Assembly (NCBI GenBank): GCA_035506215.1
Contig: DATJPW010000012.1
Coordinates: forward strand, 1-64,000
Reading direction: 5' to 3'
DNA length: 64,000 nucleotides
DNA from: DATJPW01 sp035506215
GTDB taxonomy: Bacteria > Desulfobacterota > Desulfomonilia > Desulfomonilales > Desulfomonilaceae
Position numbers and translations under genes: made by a program. This document shows, piece by piece, positions 16,074 through 24,846 of this stretch (the stretch's first letter is position 1; every line of letters starts with the position of its first letter). The notes under the pieces were generated by a model, which was not told where the DNA came from, searched no databases, and saw only the letters and a list, made by a program, of their open reading frames with translations.

Positions 16074-17090
16074 TTAACGCCGGAACTTCCAGGGGGGATC
16101 AAAGGGGTTGAACGCCTCGGGGAGGGTTCGAGGCATATCGGAAGCGGGACCCATGTGCGTCGTTCCCGACGCGGCCGCAGCTCGTACCGGCGGATGAGTC
16201 CGTCGCTCCAGAAAATCCTTGGCCGCATTAATCGGTGTGGCAAAACCTATGCCCTGACTCTTCCAAAGTAATATGGTGTTGATTCCGATCACTTCGCCAT
16301 CCAGATTGAACAGCGGCCCTCCGGAGTTGCCCAGATTCATCGCGGCATCGATCTGAATCAGCGGGGGGTACCCGGACCCGGGAATTGTCCTCTTCTGAGC
16401 GCTCACAATACCGATCATAACCGACTGACCGATACCATAAGGATTGCCGATCCCGACCACCCATTCACCTAATTCGACAGACTCGGAGTCACCCATCTTC
16501 ACCGGCTGCGCGTTGCTTACATCGATTTTCAGAAGCGCCAGATCGTTCTTGGCATCTTTAACCAAGGGAGTGGCCAAATATTTTCTTCCCCCGAGCAGTT
16601 CGACCTCTATTTGAGTTCCGCTGCGCAATACATGTTCGTTAGTCAAGATGTGCCCGTTGCTGGACACAAGGAATCCTGAACCGTACCCAAGAGCCTTTCC
16701 TCCTGAATCCCCCGTGAGTCCGAGGCTTCCCAACGGGAAGCTCGAACCCGAATCAAGCATACGAATTGACACAACAGATCGGTTGACTTTCTTAATCAGG
16801 TTCCGAAGGTCCGGAAAAGCGCTCTGGCGTGCTGTGGCCTCTTCTTGAGCACTTTCCGTCGGTCCTGTTTTGAAGGGCTCGGGAGATAGGCCGATCCTCC
16901 CTTTCTTGCTCGCGTTCCCCGGCTCTCCAGGTCCTGACTGACGGTGATTCTGAATAGCTTGTGGTGCGGGTGGAGTGGCGGCTTTGCGGAGCATCACGTT
17001 CTCGGCAGCCGAATCAGCCGGAAGAAAAACCCACAGACCGATAGTATATGATAATATAAGAAGGGAAATTCCGAATCGGAAAGCCGACAT
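16074..17090 (-). CDS. HtrA/DegP-like exported serine protease without PDZ domain
   Basis: S1C-family protease of 338 residues. An N-terminal membrane anchor or signal peptide (residues 8-28) and a Pro/Gly-rich linker precede the trypsin-like domain, residues about 100-300. The catalytic triad is readable: His in ILTNEHV, Asp in KNDLALLK and Ser in MNLGNSGGPLFN. HtrA proteins usually carry one or two PDZ domains after this; here only about 50 residues remain, Pro-rich and without a PDZ fold. It probably acts in the periplasm on misfolded or specific substrates. Confidence 0.9.
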   Translation of the reverse strand: MSAFRFGISLLILSYTIGLWVFLPADSAAENVMLRKAATPPAPQAIQNHRQSGPGEPGNASKKGRIGLSPEPFKTGPTESAQEEATARQSAFPDLRNLIKKVNRSVVSIRMLDSGSSFPLGSLGLTGDSGGKALGYGSGFLVSSNGHILTNEHVLRSGTQIEVELLGGRKYLATPLVKDAKNDLALLKIDVSNAQPVKMGDSESVELGEWVVGIGNPYGIGQSVMIGIVSAQKRTIPGSGYPPLIQIDAAMNLGNSGGPLFNLDGEVIGINTILLWKSQGIGFATPINAAKDFLERRTHPPVRAAAASGTTHMGPASDMPRTLPEAFNPFDPPWKFRR

Positions 17091-17287
17091 TCAACAACTC
17101 CTTGGAAGCGTTTCCTTGGGAAATAGAAGCCCCGGGCGGATTTCCGGTTAGCTGGGTCTGGATATATTCCCAATTCGGCTATGTTGTCAATGGCTTTTTA
17201 TGTTTTGGTTGATGGATTAGAGTTGTTTGCCTTATTCTTTAGTATTTTTAAGTAGCAAGAGATGGCTTACAGCAGGAGAACATTATC

Positions 17288-17659
17288 ATGTACGAGGTCG
17301 AAATTATTGCAGGCTTCTCCGCCGCTCATCGATTGAGAGAGTATAAAGGAAAATGTGAGCATTTGCACGGACATAATTACAGGGTGCATGTCGTTGTCCG
17401 AGCCGAGTCTCCTCAATCGGGCGGAATGATAATAGACTTCGGTGATTTAAAGCAAGTCACCAATCGCGTACTGGAAAAGCTTGATCATGCTTTCCTCAAT
17501 GAAATAGCTCCGTTTGACAAAATCGAACCGTCTGCGGAGAACCTTGCGGCATACCTGTTCGAGCAGATTTCTCCGGAACTTGGCGATCATGGTGGTACGC
17601 TCCACAGCGTTTCGGTTTGGGAATCGGAAACAGCACGGGCTACGTACTTTGGCAACTGA
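17288..17659 (+). CDS. queD: 6-carboxy-tetrahydropterin synthase (QueD/PTPS family)
   Basis: Converts dihydroneopterin triphosphate to 6-carboxytetrahydropterin, the second step to the tRNA base queuosine. The 123-residue protein has the zinc-binding histidines in FSAAHRL and CEHLHGHNY, the catalytic Cys inside KGKCEHLHGH, and the late WESETARATY motif. GGAG lies nine bases before the ATG. A FolE2-type GTP cyclohydrolase follows, which supplies its substrate, so the pair forms the start of a pterin route. Confidence 0.92.
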   Translation: MYEVEIIAGFSAAHRLREYKGKCEHLHGHNYRVHVVVRAESPQSGGMIIDFGDLKQVTNRVLEKLDHAFLNEIAPFDKIEPSAENLAAYLFEQISPELGDHGGTLHSVSVWESETARATYFGN

Positions 17660-17788
17660 TGAGTAATTGGTACAGTCTGTTCAGACCTATATCTGGTATA
17701 ATGATGCCACCGATGCCAGAAATCGACTTTGACTGTTACCGTCGAGGATCACTCACTACTATCCGTTTTTTTGTTAGGGAGGGTCCCT

Positions 17789-18628
17789 GTGGAATTGATG
17801 GCTATTCCTGATGTCCAGAATCAACCTGATGCACGCAATATTCCGATAGACAAGGTGGGCGTGAAGGGTTTGCGTTATCCCATTTCAGTCAAGGACCGAG
17901 CGAAAGGATTCCAGCACACGGTTGGGGTGTTTGATCTTTTCGTGAATCTGCCTCACGACTTTAAGGGCACCCACATGAGCCGTTTTATAGAGGTGCTCAA
18001 CGAGTTCCGCGGCGAAGTTTCCATGGAAAAATTCCAGGAGATCCTTGAAAAAACCAAAAAGAAACTCAATGCCAGGAGTGCTCACATGAATGTGGAATTT
18101 CCATATTTCGTGGAAAAGAGCGCGCCGATCACGAACACCCCTGGGCTGATGTCCTATACCTGCTTCATGCGGGGATCGCTCGCAGACAGGTTCGATCTCA
18201 TTGTTGGCGTGGAAGTTCCTGTAACCACGGTTTGCCCCTGCTCGAAAGAAATATCCGAGTACGGCGCTCACAATCAGAGGGGTGTTGTGCGTGTCCAACT
18301 GAGGTTCAAGAGATTTTTCTGGATTGAAGAAATAATCGAAGTGGTCGAGTCTTCGGTCAGTTCAGAGGTGTATTCTCTGCTCAAGAGGCCGGATGAAAAA
18401 TATGTTACCGAAAGGGCCTATGACAACCCTATGTTTGTGGAGGATGTGGTTCGATCGGCTGTCTCACGCCTTCGGGAGAAGAATAACTTTCCATGGTATC
18501 GCATTGAGGCGGAAAACTTCGAATCTATTCACAATCATAGTGCGTATGCCATGATTGAAAAAGACTTTTCACCGGAACCGGAGTGCTTTCAAGGTGTATC
18601 TGTTTTGATCCGCAACGGATCGATCTAG
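17789..18628 (+). CDS. folE2: GTP cyclohydrolase FolE2 (type IB)
   Basis: Opens GTP to dihydroneopterin triphosphate for folate and queuosine. It is unrelated in fold details to FolE and can work with metals other than zinc. Seen in 279 residues: VGVKGLRYP at the N-terminus, the catalytic Cys in VPVTTVCPCSKEISEYGAHNQRG, and the C-terminal ENFESIHNHSAYA motif. GTG 17789 is chosen because GGGAGGG (17777-17783) is five bases upstream; ATG 17798 is the alternative. It follows queD after 129 bases on the same strand. I did not notice a second GTP cyclohydrolase in the window. Confidence 0.93.
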   Translation: MELMAIPDVQNQPDARNIPIDKVGVKGLRYPISVKDRAKGFQHTVGVFDLFVNLPHDFKGTHMSRFIEVLNEFRGEVSMEKFQEILEKTKKKLNARSAHMNVEFPYFVEKSAPITNTPGLMSYTCFMRGSLADRFDLIVGVEVPVTTVCPCSKEISEYGAHNQRGVVRVQLRFKRFFWIEEIIEVVESSVSSEVYSLLKRPDEKYVTERAYDNPMFVEDVVRSAVSRLREKNNFPWYRIEAENFESIHNHSAYAMIEKDFSPEPECFQGVSVLIRNGSI

Positions 18629-18638
18629 AGCTTTCCTG

Positions 18639-19079
18639 TTAAGGTGAATCAATGATGAGCGTGACCGGGCCGTCATTCACCAGCTCGACGTGCATCATGG
18701 CGCCGAATACGCCCTCCTGGACTGGGTTACCCAAATCCCGGAGGGCGTGTATAAAGCTGCGGTACAGGACCTCGGCCTCCTCGGGCGGAGCGGCTGATGA
18801 ATAAGAAGGCCGCTTGCCCTTTCGACAGTCTCCATAAAGGGTGAACTGAGAGACCACCAGGATTTCCCCGCGAATCTCCGCGACGCTTAGATTCATCTTG
18901 CCCTGGGTGTCCGGAAAGATCCTTAATCCTGCAATCTTGTCAGTCATCCAACGGACCTGTTCAGGGCCGTCCCCGCGCGCGGCAGCCAAAAGAACCAGCA
19001 TCCCTGGACCGATACGGCCGACCACTTTTCCGTCGACACTGACACTGGACTGCAACACCCTCTGGCAAACAACCCTCAT
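18639..19079 (-). CDS. dtd: D-aminoacyl-tRNA deacylase
   Basis: Hydrolyses D-amino acids from mischarged tRNAs. The 146-residue protein has both family signatures, VSQFTLYGD (active-site Ser/Thr region) and LVNDGPVTL near the C-terminus, and the usual MRVVCQRV start. Its start codon overlaps the stop of the NUDIX gene by four bases, so it is the last gene of a three-gene minus-strand operon. Confidence 0.95.
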   Translation of the reverse strand: MRVVCQRVLQSSVSVDGKVVGRIGPGMLVLLAAARGDGPEQVRWMTDKIAGLRIFPDTQGKMNLSVAEIRGEILVVSQFTLYGDCRKGKRPSYSSAAPPEEAEVLYRSFIHALRDLGNPVQEGVFGAMMHVELVNDGPVTLIIDSP

Positions 19080-19591
19080 GTTTGCATCCTCGTGAATTCC
19101 GACCAGAGGAAGATGAACGCAGGCACGAATTCTTCCGGCGTCTTATTCATCATCTGAGTCAATTTTTCGGGTTCGATAAATTTTCCCCATTGCACTTCAT
19201 CCGGATTAGGGACCGGCTCCTGATCCGTCAAGGATCGGAACAGCGCCACATGCTCGTTGTCGGTTATTTGGGAGGCGCCAACTCTGAAGATCTCTTTGAC
19301 CTCCGCGTCGATACCGATCTCTTCACGGAGTTCTCTTACCGCGGTGCAATGGTACGTTTCTCCGGGCTCGACGTGCCCTGCCGCAGAGGAGTCCAACTTC
19401 CCGGGATGTCTATCTTTAGACTGGGAACGCCTCTGCACATAGACTTCTCCCGCCTTGTTAAACAAGAAGATGTGCACGGCCCTGTGCATTAGGCCTTGCT
19501 TATGTATTTCCGCACGGCACGCGGTCCCGATTACGTTGTCTTCGTAATCGACAATTTCCAGAATTTCATTATCAGTGGAATGCATGGTCAA
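19076..19591 (-). CDS. NUDIX hydrolase, isopentenyl-diphosphate-isomerase-like
   Basis: NUDIX-fold protein of 171 residues with the complete Nudix box GHVEPGE...RELREEIGI, which binds the metal and hydrolyses a nucleoside or other diphosphate. The N-terminal layout (NVIGTACRAEIHKQGLMHRAVHIFLFN) places it in the YfcD/IDI-like branch rather than MutT. The substrate cannot be read from sequence. It sits between a thiamine-binding protein gene and dtd. Confidence 0.85.
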   Translation of the reverse strand: MTMHSTDNEILEIVDYEDNVIGTACRAEIHKQGLMHRAVHIFLFNKAGEVYVQRRSQSKDRHPGKLDSSAAGHVEPGETYHCTAVRELREEIGIDAEVKEIFRVGASQITDNEHVALFRSLTDQEPVPNPDEVQWGKFIEPEKLTQMMNKTPEEFVPAFIFLWSEFTRMQT

Positions 19592-19604
19592 GAGTCAAGT
19601 GCGG

Positions 19605-19916
19605 TCACTTCTTCCCAAATTCCCGGCCGAGCTTTTCCTCTACCGATCTGACCTTGCTCCGTATCGCGCTGTGGACCCATTTTCTGTCATCGATCCTGAC
19701 GTAGGTCACGACGCGGTTACTGTGGGCCGCTACAAGCTCATGGCATTGTCGAATGACCTCGAAGACCTTGTCGGTCGGTCCCTCAATGAGCGTTCCTAGA
19801 GCATGCACTTCAAAATCGAGACCGCTGCTTTCGATAGCGCGCACGGCCTCGGCCACATAGCGGCTCAATCCCTCGCCACCTTTGTCCAGAGGGAAGACAC
19901 TGATTTCGGCTAGCAT
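19605..19916 (-). CDS. MTH1187/YkoF-type thiamine-binding protein
   Basis: Small 103-residue ferredoxin-like-fold protein of the MTH1187 (former DUF77) family. The conserved course MLAEISVFPLDKG...VHALGTLIEGPTDKVFEVI is clear. Some relatives bind thiamine or a pyrimidine, and the family is often encoded with transport or salvage genes; here no such gene is adjacent, so the ligand is unproven. It is the first gene of the operon with the NUDIX hydrolase and dtd, and is divergent from rsmD. Confidence 0.85.
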   Translation of the reverse strand: MLAEISVFPLDKGGEGLSRYVAEAVRAIESSGLDFEVHALGTLIEGPTDKVFEVIRQCHELVAAHSNRVVTYVRIDDRKWVHSAIRSKVRSVEEKLGREFGKK

Positions 19917-20085
19917 TTGCTATTCCTCCTTGATTTAGAATTATACTCCGGCTATTCCAAAATAGGGCCAAAAAAGCATTGGACCCATGTTCGGTCTGAG
20001 AGCCTCTCTGCGGCCAAACTGGAGAATATGCACACTGGGCTCTTGAATGACGCGCTGAGTCGGTGTATATAAAAATGTTCGGGAC

Positions 20086-20664
20086 ATGAGAATCATTGCA
20101 GGCCGCTTCAAAGGGATTCGTCTGGCCGGGCTTCGGAGCAAGGCGATCCGCCCTACCACTGATAGGGTCAGGCAGGCTATCTTTAACATTCTCGGGCCCG
20201 TCGTAGAGGGTGCACGAATTCTAGAGCTGTTCGCAGGAACGGGGGCTTTCGGGTTCGAGGCGCTGAGCAGGGGAGCCGCGTCTGCCGTTTTTGTCGATAG
20301 AGACAGAAAAGCCGCCATGATGGTAATCGAAACGGCAAAGACGCTGGGAGTCGAGGACCGCATTAATGTCCTGGTCTTGGACGCGCCTCGTGCCCTGAAA
20401 AAATTGGCTCGATCAGCGGACAGATTCAAGATCATTTATCTAGATCCCCCGTACGCGACGGAATGGATCGCGCGTGTTGCGAACGATCCTGCTCTGATAT
20501 CTTTACTGGCGACCGACGGGGTGTTGGTCGTGGAAAGAGGGACACACACTCCTGAATCGCCTTTACCGGATGTGCTCCATAAGAAACTTTCGAGGCAGTA
20601 CGGCGACACAATCGTGGAAATGTTCGGTCTTGACGTAAACGCCGGCGACCACCATGCATCCTGA
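20086..20664 (+). CDS. rsmD: 16S rRNA (guanine966-N2)-methyltransferase
   Basis: Methylates G966 of 16S rRNA using S-adenosylmethionine. The 192-residue protein begins MRIIAGRFKG and has the RPTTDRVRQAIFNIL segment, the SAM-binding ILELFAGTGAFGFEAL and the catalytic IYLDPPY motif. It precedes coaD, the usual neighbour of rsmD in many bacteria. The ribosome site before the ATG is weak. Confidence 0.95.
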   Translation: MRIIAGRFKGIRLAGLRSKAIRPTTDRVRQAIFNILGPVVEGARILELFAGTGAFGFEALSRGAASAVFVDRDRKAAMMVIETAKTLGVEDRINVLVLDAPRALKKLARSADRFKIIYLDPPYATEWIARVANDPALISLLATDGVLVVERGTHTPESPLPDVLHKKLSRQYGDTIVEMFGLDVNAGDHHAS

Positions 20665-20735
20665 AACCAGGATGGGTCTTACATGAGATCCCGGCGACCA
20701 CCTTGAACGTTTTGCTGTAACCGGGAAGGGAGGAC

Positions 20736-21263
20736 ATGGCTAAGAAGATTGCGGTTTATCCGGGTACGTTCGATCCGTTTCATAATGGTCACTTGGAAAT
20801 AATCCGACGAGCACTTGGAACATTTGACCATATCATCGTGGCCCTCGGCGCAAACCCCGAGAAGGACACCATATTCACCGTGGACGAGCGCATGGATATG
20901 ATCAGGAACAGCATCCGAAATGATTCTCGCATAGAATGTGACTCATTCGATGGACTCCTGGTCAGGTATGCGGAGAGACGCAGGGCACGGGCCATTATCA
21001 GGGGACTCAGGGCAGTCTCGGATTTTGAATACGAGTTCCAGCTCGCTCTGATGAATCGTAAGCTGAGTAGAAGAATAGAGACATTCTTCCTGATGACTGC
21101 TCATCGATATCTTTATGTCAGCTCCAGAATCATTAAGGCAACCTTGGTGGCGGGCGGATCACCGGAAGGACTGGTGCCTGAATATGTGTTGGGGGTGCTA
21201 AGGAAGAAGTTTCCAGACATCAACAATTCAAAATGTAATTCAAGATGTAAGGACGCTAAATGA
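20736..21263 (+). CDS. coaD: Phosphopantetheine adenylyltransferase
   Basis: Transfers AMP to 4'-phosphopantetheine in coenzyme A synthesis. The N-terminus YPGTFDPFHNGH holds the HxGH nucleotidyltransferase signature; IIRGLRAVSDFEYE and the later VSSRIIKA follow. At 175 residues it is about ten residues longer than typical because of a Lys/Asn-rich tail. GGGAGG lies just before the ATG. Its stop codon overlaps the ATG of the aminotransferase gene. Confidence 0.95.
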   Translation: MAKKIAVYPGTFDPFHNGHLEIIRRALGTFDHIIVALGANPEKDTIFTVDERMDMIRNSIRNDSRIECDSFDGLLVRYAERRRARAIIRGLRAVSDFEYEFQLALMNRKLSRRIETFFLMTAHRYLYVSSRIIKATLVAGGSPEGLVPEYVLGVLRKKFPDINNSKCNSRCKDAK

Positions 21264-22447
21264 AAAGGATTTTATCCGAAAAAGCCCTGCAATTGAAGCC
21301 ATCGGCAACGTTGGCCATCTCGGCCAAAGAAAAGGAACTCAAGAATCAAGGCGTTGATGTGGTCGGATTCGGAGCCGGCGAACCGGACTGTCCCGCCCCA
21401 CAACGTATTCGGGATGCTGCCAAGAGATCGCTGGACCGAGGTGAAACGTTTTATACTCCCGTGGGAGGGACACCAGAACTCAAGAAAGCAGTAACATACA
21501 GATTCGCCGAAGATTACGGACTGGACTATGCTCCCGACCAGATCGTGGTGTCGTGCGGAGCCAAGCATAGCTTGTACAACACTTTTCAGGCGATCCTTGA
21601 CCCTGGAGACGAGGTCCTGATCTTTGCTCCCTATTGGGTATCATATCCTGAAATCGTGACACTCGCGGGTGGAAAGCCGGTTATCGTGCCAAGCACAGAG
21701 GAGAATCAGTTTGTCCCGGACCCAGACGAAGTCGCTTCTCTTATCACTCGGTCCACAAAGGCTATGCAGATCAATTCCCCGGCTAATCCTAGCGGAGTAT
21801 TATATCCTCCAGGGGTAATGGAGAGGCTTGCGGCCTTGGCCGACAAGCACGACCTGCTTGTGGTTTCCGACGAAATTTACGACAAGCTTATTTATGACAA
21901 TAAGAAATTTATTCCTTTTGCTTCGCTGCCGGGCATGAAGGACCGAACGGTTACTGTGAATGGGGTATCCAAGACATACGCCATGGCGGGTTTTCGGATC
22001 GGCTACCTGGCCTGCACAAACGCTCAACTAGTAGGAGCTGCAACGGATATCCAGAGCCAATCTACTTCCAATCCGAGCAGCACTGCGCAGGCAGCCGCAG
22101 TTGAGGCATTGACCGGTCCGCAGACGGAAGTTGCGCAAATGAGAGAGGTCTTCCAGCGCCGCCGTGACCTAATAGTGGATCAACTGCGGAACATTCCGGG
22201 AATGTCTCTAGTGCGGCCTGAAGGAACATTTTACGTTTTCGCCAACATTTCGGCATTTCTAGGGAATAGCGGCCTCGCGAACTCGACTGATTTTGCCGAA
22301 TATCTTCTGGATCGCCATCATGTGGCATGCGTCCCCGGTGGACCATTTGGATTCGATCAATATGTCCGTTTCTCGTTCGCCACCAGCGAAGAGATCATTG
22401 TCAAAGGTGTTGATCGCGTCCGTGCTGCTTGCCAAGAATTAACATGA
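21260..22447 (+). CDS. Class I/II pyridoxal-phosphate aminotransferase (aspartate aminotransferase type)
   Basis: Fold-type I aminotransferase of 395 residues. Seen: FGAGEPDCPAP at the N-terminus, the substrate-binding INSPANPSGVLYP, the SDEIYDKLIYD segment, and the PLP lysine in NGVSKTYAMAGFRIGYL. These match the Ib-subgroup aspartate (or prephenate) aminotransferases; the true amino donor cannot be fixed. An AAGGA ribosome site lies inside the end of coaD, and the start codon overlaps that stop. Confidence 0.92.
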   Translation: MKRILSEKALQLKPSATLAISAKEKELKNQGVDVVGFGAGEPDCPAPQRIRDAAKRSLDRGETFYTPVGGTPELKKAVTYRFAEDYGLDYAPDQIVVSCGAKHSLYNTFQAILDPGDEVLIFAPYWVSYPEIVTLAGGKPVIVPSTEENQFVPDPDEVASLITRSTKAMQINSPANPSGVLYPPGVMERLAALADKHDLLVVSDEIYDKLIYDNKKFIPFASLPGMKDRTVTVNGVSKTYAMAGFRIGYLACTNAQLVGAATDIQSQSTSNPSSTAQAAAVEALTGPQTEVAQMREVFQRRRDLIVDQLRNIPGMSLVRPEGTFYVFANISAFLGNSGLANSTDFAEYLLDRHHVACVPGGPFGFDQYVRFSFATSEEIIVKGVDRVRAACQELT

Positions 22448-23217
22448 ACGACATTGACCCGCTGATTTTGCTAACTAATGACGACGGGATCCACGCTGAA
22501 GGACTTCGTTACCTGCGCATCGTTTCGGAAAGATTGGGCCGAGTAAGCATAGTGGCGCCAGAAGCGGAACAAAGCGCAGTCGGACATTCCATTACTCTTT
22601 ATGATCCCATAAGAGCGCATGAAATCACCAGAGACGGCGACTTTTACGGTTACGGTATCAGCGGAACGCCTGCTGACTCCGTGAAACTTGCGATGAACTC
22701 GCTTCTCACCAGTCCGCCGGATCTCGTAATCTCAGGGATTAATCCCGGCGCGAATGTTGGGATAAACATTCTTTATTCGGGCACTGTCTCCGCTGCTACA
22801 GAAGCCGCCATCTTGGGCGTCCCTTCCATGGCGGTGTCATTGGACAAGACAAAGGAGCCACCTTTCGAGTGGGCCCTGCCTCACATTGAGATCTTGGCCC
22901 GCTGGATCCTCAACAACGGTTTGCCGTCAGGTCTGGCTCTCAATGTGAACATCCCCGCGCTGCCGCCTGACAAGGTGCGGGGCTTCAAACTTACCAGGCA
23001 AAGTCTTTCAAAATTCAATGAGTCGGTAGAGCAGCGAGAGGACCCTCGCGGAAATCGATATTACTGGCTCGCGGCTCAAGCGCTTGAAGATCAGACTGAT
23101 GAAGGAATAGATATCACGGCCCTCAAAAGGGGCTATGTATCCATCACGCCGCTCTATTATGATCTTACGGCGCACTCCTATACAGAAGAATTGGCATGTG
23201 CTCTGACGAAGCTCTAA
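22444..23217 (+). CDS. surE: 5'/3'-nucleotidase SurE
   Basis: Metal-dependent nucleoside monophosphatase of 257 residues. ILLTNDDGIHAEGL carries the paired Asp metal ligands, VAPEAEQSAVGHSITL and VISGINPGANVG the remaining active-site residues; ILYSGTVSAATEAAILG is the standard helix. Start ATG 22444 overlaps the stop of the aminotransferase gene in an ATGA arrangement; an in-frame codon 15 bases earlier is less likely. The end overlaps the start of rnc. Confidence 0.95.
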   Translation: MNDIDPLILLTNDDGIHAEGLRYLRIVSERLGRVSIVAPEAEQSAVGHSITLYDPIRAHEITRDGDFYGYGISGTPADSVKLAMNSLLTSPPDLVISGINPGANVGINILYSGTVSAATEAAILGVPSMAVSLDKTKEPPFEWALPHIEILARWILNNGLPSGLALNVNIPALPPDKVRGFKLTRQSLSKFNESVEQREDPRGNRYYWLAAQALEDQTDEGIDITALKRGYVSITPLYYDLTAHSYTEELACALTKL

Positions 23218-23918
23218 AATGCGGTATTGATCAAGATCAGGTCCAAGAAGTGGAGAAGACCCTCGGATATCATTTCACCGAGCTTTCCTTCTTGGTGAAT
23301 GCGTTGACCCGTCGAAGCTTCTGGCATGAAAATAGGGACGTATGCACTGAGCACAATGAACGTCTGGAATTCTTGGGAGACGCGGTCCTCGGTCTGGTAA
23401 TTGCCAACGTGCTTTATCAGGAGTTTCCTGAAGCGGAGGAAGGGGAACTTCAGAAGAAGCGGGCCAGCATAGTAAACAAAAAGGCTCTGGCCCGCGTCAT
23501 GAGACGCCTGCGCCTTGCGGAATTCATCAGAATGGGCCGTGGTGATGAGCTTTCAGGGTGCCGAGATCGTGATTCTGTGCTTGCAGACACACTGGAAGCG
23601 CTGATAGCCGCGATATATCTTGACGGCGGCTTCGAACGAGCGGAAGAAATAGTGGAGAAACATTTTTATACGCTGGTTGCGAGGAGCGCTAACGTAGAGG
23701 CTGTTGAGGACTCCAAGAGTCTCCTCCAAGAAAAGGCCCAAGGGCAGTTAGGAATTACCCCTACGTACCAAGTGATAGACCAATGGGGAAAAGACCACCA
23801 GAAGACCTTTTCCGTGGCTGTCTACTTGGGAAAGGACGTTGCCGGTGTGGGCACAGGTCGCAACAAAAGAGAAGCGCAACAAGATGCTGCACGGGACGCT
23901 CTATCCAAATTGAAATAA
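23196..23918 (+). CDS. rnc: Ribonuclease III
   Basis: Cleaves double-stranded RNA during rRNA and mRNA processing. The catalytic signature HNERLEFLGDAVLGLVIA is at residues 49-66, the second acidic cluster in DTLEALIAAIYLDGG, and a C-terminal dsRNA-binding domain (residues about 170-240) ends with GRNKREAQQDAARDAL. The 240-residue length is normal. The start lies 22 bases inside surE, implying coupled translation. Confidence 0.96.
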   Translation: MCSDEALKCGIDQDQVQEVEKTLGYHFTELSFLVNALTRRSFWHENRDVCTEHNERLEFLGDAVLGLVIANVLYQEFPEAEEGELQKKRASIVNKKALARVMRRLRLAEFIRMGRGDELSGCRDRDSVLADTLEALIAAIYLDGGFERAEEIVEKHFYTLVARSANVEAVEDSKSLLQEKAQGQLGITPTYQVIDQWGKDHQKTFSVAVYLGKDVAGVGTGRNKREAQQDAARDALSKLK

Positions 23919-23990
23919 GCATACCGAACCTTGCGAGCCAACCTCCAAAGAAGATGAACAGAATGCGTGTGAGCATGAAAGGACGATAAT

Positions 23991-24815
23991 TTGAGCTTCC
24001 TGGTCGTCGATGCGGATAAGTGTAAACGAGATGGGCTATGTGTGAGTGAGTGCCCGGTGGGAATTATTGACCTCAAGGACAAAACCTCTCTACCTGAACT
24101 CGCAGCCGGTGGGTCCGAATTCTGTATTAACTGCGGACATTGCGTGGCAGTATGCCCGCATGGCGCCATGTCACTGGAGACTATGGAGTCGCAGCAGTGC
24201 CAACCGTTGCAACGGAACCTGATGCCTACTCAAGAGCAGGTAAACTATTTTCTCCGATCTCGGAGGTCCGCTCGCGTTTACAAAGACAAGCCAGTCGATA
24301 GGGAGATCCTCACAGCCCTTCTGGATGTTGCGCGATATGCGCCCTCTGCCCACAACTGGCAGCCGGTGCACTGGTTGGTGATACTGGAAAGGGCCGAGTT
24401 GAATCGGCTTTCCGGTCTCGTCATTGAGTGGATGCGTTTGATGCTCTCAAACAATGTGCCTGTTGCCCGCGAGATGCATTTTGATCGAGTGATTCAAGTG
24501 TGGGAAAGCGGTATAGATAGAATTCTTCGGGGTGCGCCGCATCTCTTGGTTGCGCATGGACCTTCAGCCTTACCATCGGCCCTATCGGCCTGCACCATTG
24601 CACTCACTTATCTGGAACTGGCCGCTTATAGTTTCGGACTGGGCGCTTGTTGGGCAGGTTACTTTAATGCCGCGGCCAATTTCTATGAGCCTTTGCAGGC
24701 CGCTCTTTCTCTGCCGGAAGGCCACCAGTGCTTCGGAGCGATGATGGTCGGTCATGCACGAAACAAATATCACCGATTGCCTTTCAGAAATGAAGCTAAG
24801 ATAGAATGGAGATAA
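23991..24815 (+). CDS. Ferredoxin-nitroreductase fusion protein
   Basis: A 274-residue flavoprotein. Residues 1-60 hold two [4Fe-4S] motifs (CKRDGLCVSECP and CINCGHCVAVCP). Residues about 75-270 form a nitroreductase domain beginning RRSARVYKDKPV, with the FMN-binding ARYAPSAHNWQPVHW and the later GLGACWAGYF. Such fusions are common in strict anaerobes and probably reduce flavin-bound substrates with ferredoxin electrons; the substrate is unknown. TTG 23991 is used because AAGGA lies seven bases before it and no better ATG exists. Confidence 0.88.
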   Translation: MSFLVVDADKCKRDGLCVSECPVGIIDLKDKTSLPELAAGGSEFCINCGHCVAVCPHGAMSLETMESQQCQPLQRNLMPTQEQVNYFLRSRRSARVYKDKPVDREILTALLDVARYAPSAHNWQPVHWLVILERAELNRLSGLVIEWMRLMLSNNVPVAREMHFDRVIQVWESGIDRILRGAPHLLVAHGPSALPSALSACTIALTYLELAAYSFGLGACWAGYFNAAANFYEPLQAALSLPEGHQCFGAMMVGHARNKYHRLPFRNEAKIEWR

Positions 24816-24846
24816 CACCGGTCATCATTGGAAATATGGGATTACC

